This document shows, one piece after another, positions 9,901 to 17,566 of a DNA stretch of 29,797 bases. This DNA is from Magnetococcales bacterium (GTDB taxonomy: Bacteria > Pseudomonadota > Magnetococcia > Magnetococcales > DC0425bin3). The stretch is taken from positions 1-29,797 of the forward strand of contig JADGCJ010000032.1 in the NCBI GenBank assembly GCA_015229045.1, read 5' to 3'. The notes under the pieces were generated by a model. The model was not told the DNA's origin. It saw only the letters and a list, made by a program, of their open reading frames with translations, and made no database searches. Position 1 is the first letter of the stretch. Each line of letters starts with the position of its first letter. A program made the position numbers and the translations under genes.

Positions 9901-12900
9901 TGGCCACGGGGGTCGAGGGCGACGACCTGGAATTTGAGGCTCTCCTGACTGACCGCCCAGCCGTCGAGTTTGAGCCCCAGGATGACCCCGGAGGGGAGCA
10001 GGGTGACATGGGTGGCGGCGGTCAACCGTTCGCCATTGCTGTCCTGGTACTCCATCTCGGCCAATAAATCCTGGGGTGTTTCCGCTGGCAGCAGATTTTT
10101 GATCACTCCCCGGGCGGTGCCGGCATTGCCCAGGGTCAGGGTCTGTACGGGCAGGGGGCGGCTTTTGGCTGGGTGTGAATCGTTGTTGTCCTCATCGTCG
10201 GACGCACCGGCGTCATGCCAGCGTTGGGGTTGCCTCTGTTCGGGGCCCTCCTGGATGCGCCCATTGGCCCAGGTGAACCCCTCGAAGGCGTCGAACTGCA
10301 TCACCTTGGGTTGGAGCAGACCGCGCAGTTTCACCGGGACCGGACCCGCTCCGCCGCCGGAGAGATAACTCACCTGGAGATCGAGGGCCACCTGGTCGGG
10401 ATTGATCGCCTCGGCCTGCACCGGGCTGAGGGTCGCTTTCATGGTGGGAACGCGGAAGGCTCCCACCTGAAAGGTGCCGGAGATGCGCTCCTGAGCGTGA
10501 GGAAGTTTTGACGACACCAGGGCGACCTCGTAGGTACCGGACTTGGCATCCTTGGGGATGGGCCAGCTGTTCTCCGCAATCTGCAGGCGATCCCACTGCA
10601 GGGGGAGGGGGTACTCCTGTCGGCTCCCTTCGTGGCGCATGATCACCTTGTCAGGCAGATTGAGGGGGTCTTGCAACACAATGCCGGTATCGTCGGGCTG
10701 GCGGGCAAAGTGTTTCATGGAGAGGGTCTCGCCGGTGCGCAGCAGGGTGCGATCAAACACCGTGGCGACAAGGAGATCCGCCTTTTTTTGTTGATTATAG
10801 GGGAGATCGAAGTTGTAGGGAGAGATTCCCTCGTGCCAGGAAGAGAGCAGGAAGGTGACATCCTCCCCCAGACGGGCGGTGATCAGAAAGGCGCGGTCAT
10901 AATTCTGGGTGCATTGGGGTAGAGCGTTGACCGCAGGCAGGGGTTTGGCAAAGGTCATGATGCCTTGGGCATTGGTGCGGCCCGAGGCATGCACCTGTCC
11001 CTGGCAGTCGCCGACGGTGACCTCGGCATCGGCCACCGGCCTGCCCTCATCCAGGGTGGTCACCCAGACCAGAGAGGTGCCCGCTCCCTGCTTGAAATGA
11101 GCGGAGAGGTTGGTCACCAGGGAGGCGGTCTGGACGTAATAGGGTCTCTTTTCGCCATGCAGCTCGGCGCCCAGCCGGTCGCTGGCCAGTTCGACGACAT
11201 ACAGGCCGGGTCTCTGGAAGGGGATGCCGAGGACTTCAAAGGCTTTGCTGCCGCCCGGTTTGGGCAGGGAGAAGGTTTCCAGTTGGGCCAGACGGGCCGG
11301 TTCCAGGGCGGCGAAGACCGATTTTTCGCCCGGGCGTTGCAAAACGATGTTCTTGTCTTCTTTCCATTCGGTCACTTTTTCTTGCACATCCCGGACCTGT
11401 TTCATCCAGGTGATGAACTCGGACGGACTCTCCACCCGCAGGCGCCGACCGCGTATGTCAACGGACTTGGGCCAGGTTTTTTCGCGGAGTTTTTTCCACA
11501 GCTTGCCGACTGGAGAGGTGCCTTGTTGAGTGTTTTCCTGAGCTCTTTCATCGTTTGTCTCCGAGCCGGGATGGCTGGCATCCAGGGGGAGAACCGCCTC
11601 CAGATTGCGCAGGGTCACCGGCAGAGCGGCCTCCCCCTTGGCCTCGATGATGCCGAAGGGGGCGGCAAACTTGGCCAGGGCTGGTTCGCGGTCGGTTTTG
11701 ATGGCCAGGGGAAAACTGTTCTGGTTGCTCAGGGAGCGCCCGGAGTCATCCTTGATATCGGGGGGCATCTCCAGGATGAAGTCGCTGTTCTCCGGAAAAG
11801 GTCCAGGGAAGGTGAGGTGCGACACCCAGGGGGTGTTGGCCGCGTTCTCTTTGTCCTGCCCGGGGTTCCCCTCTTCGTCGTCGCCTGGATCCTGTTGCTT
11901 CAGGGCGGGTGGATAGAGTTGCCCCTCCTTGCCCTTGAGCTGAATCCGCCTGGCATCGGCGTTGGCGATGGCGCCCGTCAAGGTGAGTCGCATGGGCAGG
12001 ATGGGCAGGCAGTGGGCCTCCTTGTTGACCCGTTCACAGGAAAATTGCGCGGAAAAGGCATGGCGAACCTGAAAGGAGTAGGTGCGAGGCTCTGTCGTCG
12101 TCACGCCGCTCAAGGAGCGGATGCCTGCACCCAAGACGATTTTGACCATCGCCTTGTTGGGCAGGCGGCGCTGACAGCGTACCGCCAGGATGGGGGAGTT
12201 TTCCCAGTCGGCCATGGCGTGAAATTTTTCCGCTGCCGTGCCTTTTTTCGGCAATCGATTGGCGAAGGAGGGGTTGTTGCCTTCGGTGACTGTTTGACGA
12301 ATGTAGAGTTCCTTGAAATCCGGATGCCCTTGCAACACCTCCTGACGCTCTTGGCCGCTCAACAGACGTATGCCGACCTTTTCGCCGACGCCATCGATGA
12401 CGCACATGGTGTTGTTCTGCACCGATGCCACGTCGGCCTGGGTGTCCAGACCCAGAATGAAGATCTGCTCCTCGTCGATGCTGCTGTCTCCCGGGTCGGG
12501 CAGGGATGCCAGGAGGTCGGGGCCGCCGGTGGAGAAGGCGAAACGGGTCGTGCCGGTCAGGGGTTGTCCCGCCAGGGTGCGCAGGTCTGTTTTGAGCGTG
12601 AAGGTGCAGCGCACCGCCTTGGGCAGATTGTGAGCAAAATCATAGACCCAGTTGCGGTTGTCGACCCAGCGTCCCTTGCCCGGTTCCGGGCAGTCGATGA
12701 CAAAAGGTTCCAGCGGACGGGGGTCGCCAAAGGCCACCATGGGCAGAGTGAACCGGGCGGTGACCTGCCGGATTTGCTTGACCTCCCCCTGGGGTGAGAA
12801 GAGCTTGATCTCTGCCGCCGGGGTGGCTGCGTTGGGTCTCTCCGCGCAGATCCCTTCCGTTGCCAGCAAGCCGAGCAGGAGCAACGTCCTGACGAGAACG

Positions 12901-12941
12901 GGTCCAATCCACGGGACAGACGGACAATGTCGAGGGAGCAT
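6900..12941 (-). CDS. Bacterial alpha-2-macroglobulin (large YfhM-type protease trap)
   Basis: Periplasmic alpha-2-macroglobulin, thought to trap invading proteases through a bait region and an internal thioester. From the ATG at 12939-12941 it has 2,013 residues, clearly longer than E. coli YfhM (1,653). A Sec signal spans about 1-33 (LLLLGLLATEGICA); the bases before it (CAGGTGCCCC) give a reasonable ribosome site. An open frame continues to 13028 but starts with non-signal sequence. MG domains fill the first 1,100 residues; A2M signatures follow (LIPEKKHYEPGEEAVIQVRM near 1120, VALAAVDEGLLELKN near 1260, the WQGRVKLD...GEAHVKIPLNDVLSSFRVVAVA block near 1330-1365). The thioester motif is C1561-L-E-Q. 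E. coli YfhM is a lipoprotein; the single Cys near the cleavage site here (EGIC) does not fit a lipobox. First gene of the operon with pbpC. Confidence 0.94.
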   Translation of the reverse strand: MLPRHCPSVPWIGPVLVRTLLLLGLLATEGICAERPNAATPAAEIKLFSPQGEVKQIRQVTARFTLPMVAFGDPRPLEPFVIDCPEPGKGRWVDNRNWVYDFAHNLPKAVRCTFTLKTDLRTLAGQPLTGTTRFAFSTGGPDLLASLPDPGDSSIDEEQIFILGLDTQADVASVQNNTMCVIDGVGEKVGIRLLSGQERQEVLQGHPDFKELYIRQTVTEGNNPSFANRLPKKGTAAEKFHAMADWENSPILAVRCQRRLPNKAMVKIVLGAGIRSLSGVTTTEPRTYSFQVRHAFSAQFSCERVNKEAHCLPILPMRLTLTGAIANADARRIQLKGKEGQLYPPALKQQDPGDDEEGNPGQDKENAANTPWVSHLTFPGPFPENSDFILEMPPDIKDDSGRSLSNQNSFPLAIKTDREPALAKFAAPFGIIEAKGEAALPVTLRNLEAVLPLDASHPGSETNDERAQENTQQGTSPVGKLWKKLREKTWPKSVDIRGRRLRVESPSEFITWMKQVRDVQEKVTEWKEDKNIVLQRPGEKSVFAALEPARLAQLETFSLPKPGGSKAFEVLGIPFQRPGLYVVELASDRLGAELHGEKRPYYVQTASLVTNLSAHFKQGAGTSLVWVTTLDEGRPVADAEVTVGDCQGQVHASGRTNAQGIMTFAKPLPAVNALPQCTQNYDRAFLITARLGEDVTFLLSSWHEGISPYNFDLPYNQQKKADLLVATVFDRTLLRTGETLSMKHFARQPDDTGIVLQDPLNLPDKVIMRHEGSRQEYPLPLQWDRLQIAENSWPIPKDAKSGTYEVALVSSKLPHAQERISGTFQVGAFRVPTMKATLSPVQAEAINPDQVALDLQVSYLSGGGAGPVPVKLRGLLQPKVMQFDAFEGFTWANGRIQEGPEQRQPQRWHDAGASDDEDNNDSHPAKSRPLPVQTLTLGNAGTARGVIKNLLPAETPQDLLAEMEYQDSNGERLTAATHVTLLPSGVILGLKLDGWAVSQESLKFQVVALDPRGQPLARVPVTVDMLQRKTFSHRQRLIGGFYAYDHHNEVTRLKEFCSGTTDEKGRLHCAGPSPVHGNVILQARATDTQNRPSFAHTEGWVSKSGPWWFNVGHHNRMDLIPEKKHYEPGEEAVIQVRMPFREATVLVTVERDGVLESLVETLKGDLPILRVPMRGSYAPNVFVSALAVRGRSTEVAPTALVDLGRPTFRLGYASLDVGWQAHTLNVKVTTDQPVYKVRGSAMATIKVTPAAGQPLPAEAEVALAAVDEGLLELKNNESWNLLAAMMQKRPLHVLTSTAQEQVIGRRHYGRKAVTHGGGGGRGKTSRQLLETLLLWQGRVKLDAQGEAHVKIPLNDVLSSFRVVAVANAGADLFGTGSTLIRTTQDLILFSGLPPLVREQDSFRAGFTVRNSSERPLKTTVSATVTTEPSPAPSPQPAPGGASQPPPAPLPPIELNLAPGESRETTWETTVPLDARRLTWNVIARATDAEDRLTVAQEVIPTLPVRVFQATLSQGEERQEMAINQPADALPGRGGVRVELQDRLTASLTGVREYMARYPYTCLEQRTSKAVVLQDRAVWDQLMASLPTYLDPDGLAKYFPLLSHGSDTLTAYLLAIAHENDWPIPQGALDKMTNGLLKFVQGKIFHHAGHGAADMTLRKLAALEAVARYKEVVPNQLSSLSIEPNQWPTSAVIDWLNLLNRVKALPNKERLRKEALTILRSRLNFQGTTLNFSTDKSDYLWWLMVSSDSNANRLILGTLGDKEWQEDMPRLVRGALGRQVKGHWGSTPANAWGVVALKKFSSRFEKDPVQGVTVGQLATREQRHDWTVQPHGGALEFPWPKEQSLLTLNHQGTGKPWVTIQSRAAIPLKEPLSSGYRIRRTLTPVERKTEGVWSQGDVVRIRLEMEAQSDMTWVVVDDPIPSGGAILGTGLGRDSAIMTHGQKQSGWVGPAFEERTFSSFRAYYDWLPKGTWSLEYTLRLNNPGHFALPPTRVEAMYAPEMFGEIPLEAITVKP

Positions 12942-13065
12942 GGGGCACCTGCCGGTTGCAAGGCAAAGGGAGCTGAAACATCGGTGGCAATCGTATAAAA
13001 GAGGGGTATCATCGACCCCGGTTGCCATTGTGATAGGTTATCGTCCGCATCTCAAGGAAGGGACT
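12942..13065. promoter_or_regulatory. Divergent intergenic region between the A2M and mechanosensitive channel genes
   Basis: These 124 bases must hold promoters for both the minus-strand A2M-pbpC operon and the plus-strand channel gene. A TATAAAA stretch lies at about 12995-13001. AAGGAAGGG just before ATG 13066 is a good ribosome site. No clear paired -35/-10 set could be assigned to either strand, so this is only a positional call. Confidence 0.4.
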
Positions 13066-16000
13066 ATGCAGCCCATGTTGTCCAGGAGTCTGTCTCTTGT
13101 CATCGTGATTTTATGGGGAGTGTCGTTGGCATCTTCCGGGGGTGCTGCGGAAAAGGGGGCGCTGCATTCGCCAGGCGCTGCCGAACCGAAAAAGAGTGCT
13201 TCCGGTAGTACGGAGCAGAAAAAGGCTGCGCCTGGCAGTGCTGAGCAGAAGAGCGCCGCTCCCGCTTCCACGCTGACGGCGGTGACTCCCCTTTGGCGTT
13301 TCAAGGCGCCTCAAGAGGAGCAGGTGCGCACGGTGCTGGAGCTGTTGGCCAAGGAGGTGGGGGATATCGCGGCGGATGTGTCGCCTGACAGCAAGGATGG
13401 TCAACGGCGCACGGCTCTGCAAAAGCGCATCGAGCTGTATGGCGGCTGGCAGGAGATCATGGCCCGTCGGCAGGTTCTGGAACGCCTGACCGGGGCGGAG
13501 ACGACCAACCTGGCCGAAGTGGAGAAGCGCCTGCAAGAGCTGAAGAGCCATCTGCCTGTTCCCGTGCCGGTCTCGGAGAGTCCGACGCCCGGTATCGTGG
13601 AAAAAATTCAGAGCAGCCTGGCGGATCGCAATCGGGACATCGAACTGGCTGCCACCTCCCTGCAACAGGCCCAGCAATTGTTGCAGGAAAATCCACAAAA
13701 AGTGGCGCAGGCCAAAGAGAAGGCCAAAGAGTCGGCCGAGATTGCCGCAAAAATAGCCAAAATGTCCGACAAGGCCGTGGAGAGTGGCAAATCCCTGACC
13801 GATTTGCAGATCGGGAATGCGGAACTTGAACAGAGAGTTGTCCAGGAGCAGATCGCCCGTTTCCAGGCAGAGGAGCTGTTTGCCAAACTCTCCATGCCCC
13901 GGCGGGAAAAAAATCTGGAAATGGCCCAGTTGCTTTTGGATCAGGAACAGAAGCGCCTCAACCTTTACCAGGAGGCCCTTGACCGTCATCTGGAACAGGA
14001 TCGCCGCAACAAGGAGGCCGAGCTGCAAAAAAAGCTCCAGGCCGAAGAGGAGGCCAGTACCCCGCAACAAAAATTTCTCACCCGCCTGGAGACGGAGACC
14101 CTCCAGGTGCAACGCAATATTGCCGATCTGCAACAATTGCGCGCGGGAATCGCGCGGGAAATTTCCGAACAGGAAAAACGCCTCCAGACCGAAAAAGCGG
14201 AGCTGGAAAACCTCAAGACCCTGGTACGCCAATACGGCCCGCAAGGACCAGCCGCCGACATGCTGAAAAGCACCTACCGTTTGCTGAAACAGCGTCGCCG
14301 TGATTTAAGTGTGACGATTCCACCTGCCCTGGACAAGCAACAGGAAAAGCTCCAGGAGCGTCGTCTGGACATCGCCACCCATCAGGCCGCCCTGGATGAC
14401 GAGTGGCAACGCGAGAAAGAGATCTTGCTGAGACATCTGCCCGACAAGCAGCGGGATGGCTTTGCCAAACAGAGCCAAAAACTGCTCGATGAGTATCACC
14501 GTACCCTGACCAGTGAAAGACGCTTTGCCTTCGAGGTTTCCATCGAATGGCAACGCCTGGCCCTGTTGCCCCGGGATCGCCAGAATGTTCTGGGGGAGTT
14601 GGAGGCTTTTGTCCTGGCCAACGTTTTTTGGATTCAGGATGCCGATCCCTTGAGCGGCAAACTTTTGCGCGTGGCGTGGCAGGAGGTGGTTGCAGTCGAC
14701 AATCCCCGCTCTCTGCGTCAGGAGTGGAAACGCCTGGCCGATCCGGACAACATTCAGGGGTTTTCGCTCGATTTGACCATCAAGGAGGGGTATCTGCTTC
14801 TGGGTGGGGTATTGGTTGTCTTGCCGGGATTCCTCTTTTTCATTCATCGCCGTTTACGGTGGGTTTCCCGGGCACGGCATGAGGAAGAGACGCGGAACGA
14901 CGTGTCTGCAAATGGCATGAATCCTTTTTTGCGCGGCACCTTGCAGGCGGCCCTGGTGCCGACCTGGTTTTTGGTGACGGCCCTGCTGGTGGAACCTTTC
15001 ATCCAGACCATGGGGTATCGTGTCGCCTTGAGCAGGGCGTCGATGCACCTGGCCTTGCTGTTCTTCCTGTGGTCTCTGGTGAGTCGTCTGCCGAAGGTGG
15101 CAGGCCGGACCTTGTTTGGTTTTTGTTTTCCCGAGGATTGGGTACGGACGCTCTTTACGGCCAGCCGGATTGTCTTGTGGGCTTATCTCTTGTTCATGCT
15201 TCCTTGGGCGATTCTCGATGGCCCCCCGTTTGCCCTGCGGGTCTTGCCGCGCATTTTCTTCACCCTGTTCGAGATCTCCCTGGCGGTGGCTTTTTATCAA
15301 CTGATTCGCCCTGCCTCGCCGTTTTTGCGGCACGCCCTGGCGGGTATGACAGGATCGGTTGCGCAGGCCGACGGCAAGGACCGCATCCTGCGCCATCCGT
15401 GGCTGGCCTGGGTGTGGTGGCTGTTGTTGACGGCGGTGGTTGGTCTGGACGGGGCTGGTTATCGTTTCGGGGCTGCCCAGTTGACCCGCAACGGTCTCTT
15501 GACCCTGGTGACGGTACTGCTCCTCATGGGTATCCATCGTCTTCTGGATCGGATTCCGGAGCGTCTGGGTCTTTGGCAGGAAGCGGATGCAGTGCCAGAA
15601 AAGGGCTCTGATTCCATTGAAAATATCCAGAAATTACAAAGCAACATGCGTCGTTTCTCCCGTTTGTTCCTGATTCTGACGGGGGTGTTTTTGATTGCCT
15701 CCTACTGGGGGGTCAATGAGCAGGCCTTGACGGCGCTGAGCCAGATCAACCTCTACAGCGTGACCGGAGTGGACGGCAAGATCGAGTTTGTCACGGTGGC
15801 CGATCTGGTTCGTTTCAGCATGACGCTTTTCCTGACCTTCTGGCTCTTGGCCCATGTGTCGAGTTTGCTGCACCTGTTGATTTTTTCCCACTGGCAGGTG
15901 ACGGAGGGGTCGCGTTATGCCGTGGTGATGATCACTCGTTACGCCTTGTTCCTGGTTGGTTTTCTCGTGGCGATATCCTGGTTGCGTCTGGATCCGGGTC

Positions 16001-16587
16001 GCCTCGGTTGGCTGGTGGCGGCCCTGGGCGTGGGGTTGGGGTTTGGCTTGCAGGAGATTGTGGCCAATTTTGTCAGTGGCATCATTTTGCTCGTCGAGCG
16101 TCCCATCCGCGTCAGCGATTGGATCACGGTTGGCGATGTTCATGGCACGGTGACGCAGATCAACATTCGCGCCACCCGGGTGCAAAACAGGGATCACCAG
16201 GAGATCCTGATCCCCAACCGGGAACTCATCACCCGCCAGGTGACCAACTGGACCCTCTCCAATACAAGCATTCGTCTGTGCATCCCTATTGGCGTGGCCT
16301 ACGGTACCTCCCTGGAGCGGGTGCGCGAAACCCTGCTCGGTCTGGCCCGGCAACAACCCGAGGTGATGGCCACGCCGCCGCCCCGGGTTCTGTTCATGCG
16401 CCACGGGGAGAGTTCTCTCGATTTTGAGCTGTGGGTCTTTCTTCCCCAACCGGATTTGCAGATTTCCATGCGGGACCGGCTCAACACCCTCATCAACGTG
16501 GCTTTTGCCCGGGAGAAGATCGAGATTCCCTTTCCACAGAGGGAGGTTCACATTCGCTATCCGGATCGGGAAAAGGCCCCTGCCTGA
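13066..16587 (+). CDS. Large MscS-family mechanosensitive channel (MscK/MscM-like)
   Basis: Inner-membrane channel that opens under membrane tension to release solutes during osmotic downshift; 1,173 residues, close to MscK (1,120) and MscM (1,107). ATG 13066 follows a strong AAGGAAGGG site. A signal peptide (about 1-28) is followed by a low-complexity linker with repeated (E)QKKAAPGS(A)EQK units, then a long periplasmic coiled-coil region (about 80-480). Multiple membrane helices start near residue 578. The C-terminal MscS core has the pore helix region with LGVGLGFGLQEIVANFVSG (about 988-1007), the beta domain with RPIRVSDWITVGDVHGTV and the NREL(I)TRQVTNWTLS segment, and a soluble alpha/beta end. 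The long frame opens at 12652, but that part is antisense to the A2M gene and not coding. Its end overlaps the HTH gene convergently by 31 bases. Confidence 0.93.
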   Translation: MQPMLSRSLSLVIVILWGVSLASSGGAAEKGALHSPGAAEPKKSASGSTEQKKAAPGSAEQKSAAPASTLTAVTPLWRFKAPQEEQVRTVLELLAKEVGDIAADVSPDSKDGQRRTALQKRIELYGGWQEIMARRQVLERLTGAETTNLAEVEKRLQELKSHLPVPVPVSESPTPGIVEKIQSSLADRNRDIELAATSLQQAQQLLQENPQKVAQAKEKAKESAEIAAKIAKMSDKAVESGKSLTDLQIGNAELEQRVVQEQIARFQAEELFAKLSMPRREKNLEMAQLLLDQEQKRLNLYQEALDRHLEQDRRNKEAELQKKLQAEEEASTPQQKFLTRLETETLQVQRNIADLQQLRAGIAREISEQEKRLQTEKAELENLKTLVRQYGPQGPAADMLKSTYRLLKQRRRDLSVTIPPALDKQQEKLQERRLDIATHQAALDDEWQREKEILLRHLPDKQRDGFAKQSQKLLDEYHRTLTSERRFAFEVSIEWQRLALLPRDRQNVLGELEAFVLANVFWIQDADPLSGKLLRVAWQEVVAVDNPRSLRQEWKRLADPDNIQGFSLDLTIKEGYLLLGGVLVVLPGFLFFIHRRLRWVSRARHEEETRNDVSANGMNPFLRGTLQAALVPTWFLVTALLVEPFIQTMGYRVALSRASMHLALLFFLWSLVSRLPKVAGRTLFGFCFPEDWVRTLFTASRIVLWAYLLFMLPWAILDGPPFALRVLPRIFFTLFEISLAVAFYQLIRPASPFLRHALAGMTGSVAQADGKDRILRHPWLAWVWWLLLTAVVGLDGAGYRFGAAQLTRNGLLTLVTVLLLMGIHRLLDRIPERLGLWQEADAVPEKGSDSIENIQKLQSNMRRFSRLFLILTGVFLIASYWGVNEQALTALSQINLYSVTGVDGKIEFVTVADLVRFSMTLFLTFWLLAHVSSLLHLLIFSHWQVTEGSRYAVVMITRYALFLVGFLVAISWLRLDPGRLGWLVAALGVGLGFGLQEIVANFVSGIILLVERPIRVSDWITVGDVHGTVTQINIRATRVQNRDHQEILIPNRELITRQVTNWTLSNTSIRLCIPIGVAYGTSLERVRETLLGLARQQPEVMATPPPRVLFMRHGESSLDFELWVFLPQPDLQISMRDRLNTLINVAFAREKIEIPFPQREVHIRYPDREKAPA

Positions 16588-17084
16588 TCTGGATGATGGC
16601 CCAGGGTGTTCAGCATGCGGTTTGTTTCCAATGATTGGTTATACATCCACGCTTCCCTGGACAGTTCGGCGAGCGTGTTGTCAAACTGGATGCCGGTTTT
16701 TTCCATATACCATTTGACAATAAGATACAAGTGCCATAAAGGTTTTGTGGCCGTGTTGGCTGACGGGGGAGGAAAATCAACGAGTTTTCTGATGTTTTGT
16801 CGTGATTGACCGACCAGTTCAGCAATGTCTGCCATGTTGACCAGGTCGGGTCTGGCTTCCAGTATGTGTGTGTCAGGGAATGCGCGCATAATGTCATCGG
16901 TTGCTGAATGGATGGCATCTTTTGCTGAAGCAGACTCCCTGTGAAACTCAACGCAAACAAGACTGCGGATCCCTGTGAATACGGTTGAATCATCGCAACC
17001 CGACTCATAAAGTTTATTGGATATGTCATTGATATTCCAATCTTTCCGTGAGACAGGGAATGTCAGTGAAAAATTGTATATCAT
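16557..17084 (-). CDS. HTH DNA-binding protein, second gene of a HicA-like pair (antitoxin candidate)
   Basis: Protein of 175 residues with two parts. The N-terminal 80 residues (YNFSLTFPV, a 'GCDDSTV' turn, VEFHRESASAKDAIHSA, AFPDTHILEARPDLV) look like a small alpha/beta domain. A helix-turn-helix follows at about 84-102 (MADIAELVGQSRQNIRKLV), then PLWHLYLIVKWYMEK. I know this layout from hypothetical or HTH-annotated bacterial proteins but not a characterised function. Its ATG overlaps the stop of the preceding gene as ATGA, so the two are translationally coupled. The gene order (small protein first, DNA-binding protein second) is that of hicAB. The region is AT-richer than its neighbours, suggesting acquisition. 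The 3' end overlaps the channel gene by 31 bases on the other strand. The antitoxin and autorepressor role is inference. Confidence 0.8.
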   Translation of the reverse strand: MIYNFSLTFPVSRKDWNINDISNKLYESGCDDSTVFTGIRSLVCVEFHRESASAKDAIHSATDDIMRAFPDTHILEARPDLVNMADIAELVGQSRQNIRKLVDFPPPSANTATKPLWHLYLIVKWYMEKTGIQFDNTLAELSREAWMYNQSLETNRMLNTLGHHPDQAGAFSRSG

Positions 17085-17323
17085 AATTTTTCCTCACATT
17101 TATCAACAGCTTTGCGGATGGAGCGGGCATGTCCTTCCGGATCTTTTGGGGTTGACCATACGGATACCTGACAGAAGATCCCATTACGGCATTTTTTATT
17201 TGTTGGACATTTCAGGATACAGAAAGCATGACCAGATGCGTTGTCAAACGACCATCCGTTCTCAATAGCGTACTCTATTGCAGATCGGATCTCTTTTATC
17301 GGGTGCTTTTTAAGTTGACCCAT
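17081..17323 (-). CDS. Small HicA-like cysteine-rich protein (toxin candidate)
   Basis: Eighty residues. The opening KKHPIKEIRSAIEYAIENGWSF, then G31-H32-A and an LxC strand, resembles the HicA/YcfA fold, in which a helix precedes a G-[ST]-H-H strand carrying the catalytic His. Unlike HicA it has four closely spaced cysteines (C35, C39, C45, C51), which could bind zinc, and a conserved-looking WSTPKDPEGHARSIRKAVDKC tail with H65. I recognise this as a recurrent small protein usually found next to an HTH partner, but know of no established function. The ATG is at 17321-17323 without a clear Shine-Dalgarno; its upstream flank is only 34 bases long before a MITE, so its promoter may have been replaced or separated by the insertion. 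Coupled by ATGA to the HTH gene. Confidence 0.78.
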   Translation of the reverse strand: MGQLKKHPIKEIRSAIEYAIENGWSFDNASGHAFCILKCPTNKKCRNGIFCQVSVWSTPKDPEGHARSIRKAVDKCEEKL

Positions 17324-17357
17324 GTTTGCATATTGAGAATCTATCTACGATTATTAA

Positions 17358-17481
17358 TTCCAATTCCAGATCAAGCGTCTGCTTCGTTGACTGCCTCACT
17401 CACTCCTCGCCGTACCCAACACGTACTGTCTCGTCGCTCATTTCGTTGTCGCCTCGCATCCATCTTGATCTGGAATTGGCA
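17358..17481 (-). mobile_element. MITE-like element, copy 2 (124 bp), inverted relative to copy 1
   Basis: Ends TTCCAATTCCAGATCAAG and CTTGATCTGGAATTGGCA are inverted repeats with one mismatch. It is flanked by TAA at 17355-17357 and 17482-17484, a 3-bp target duplication of the same TNA form as in copy 1. The reverse complement aligns along its full length with 4287-4409 with about five substitutions and one single-base indel. It lies 34 bases upstream of the HicA-like gene start and has no coding capacity. Confidence 0.85.
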
Positions 17482-17506
17482 TAACGTAGCATGAACGTAA
17501 CATTCT

Positions 17507-17530
17507 AAAATCTGGTTGTCAACAGACAAC
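17507..17530 (-). terminator. Possible weak intrinsic terminator of the substrate-binding protein gene
   Basis: Read on the minus strand, GTTGTC-TGTT-GACAAC (17515-17530) forms a 6-bp hairpin, followed a few bases later by TTTT (17507-17510). It lies about 36 bases after the TGA of the minus-strand gene at 17567. The stem is short and the T run is brief and not directly adjacent, so this is tentative. Confidence 0.4.
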
Positions 17531-17566
17531 TAAGTCAGAATGAACGGAGTGGACACGTGATACGTC

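Noticed and set aside
10965..12797. 610-residue plus-strand frame and similar long frames opposite the A2M gene
   Set aside because: Shadows of the A2M coding strand; no ribosome sites or family motifs.
12652..13065. Upstream extension of the mechanosensitive channel frame
   Set aside because: Overlaps the A2M signal region antisense; ATG 13066 has a strong ribosome site and starts a signal peptide.
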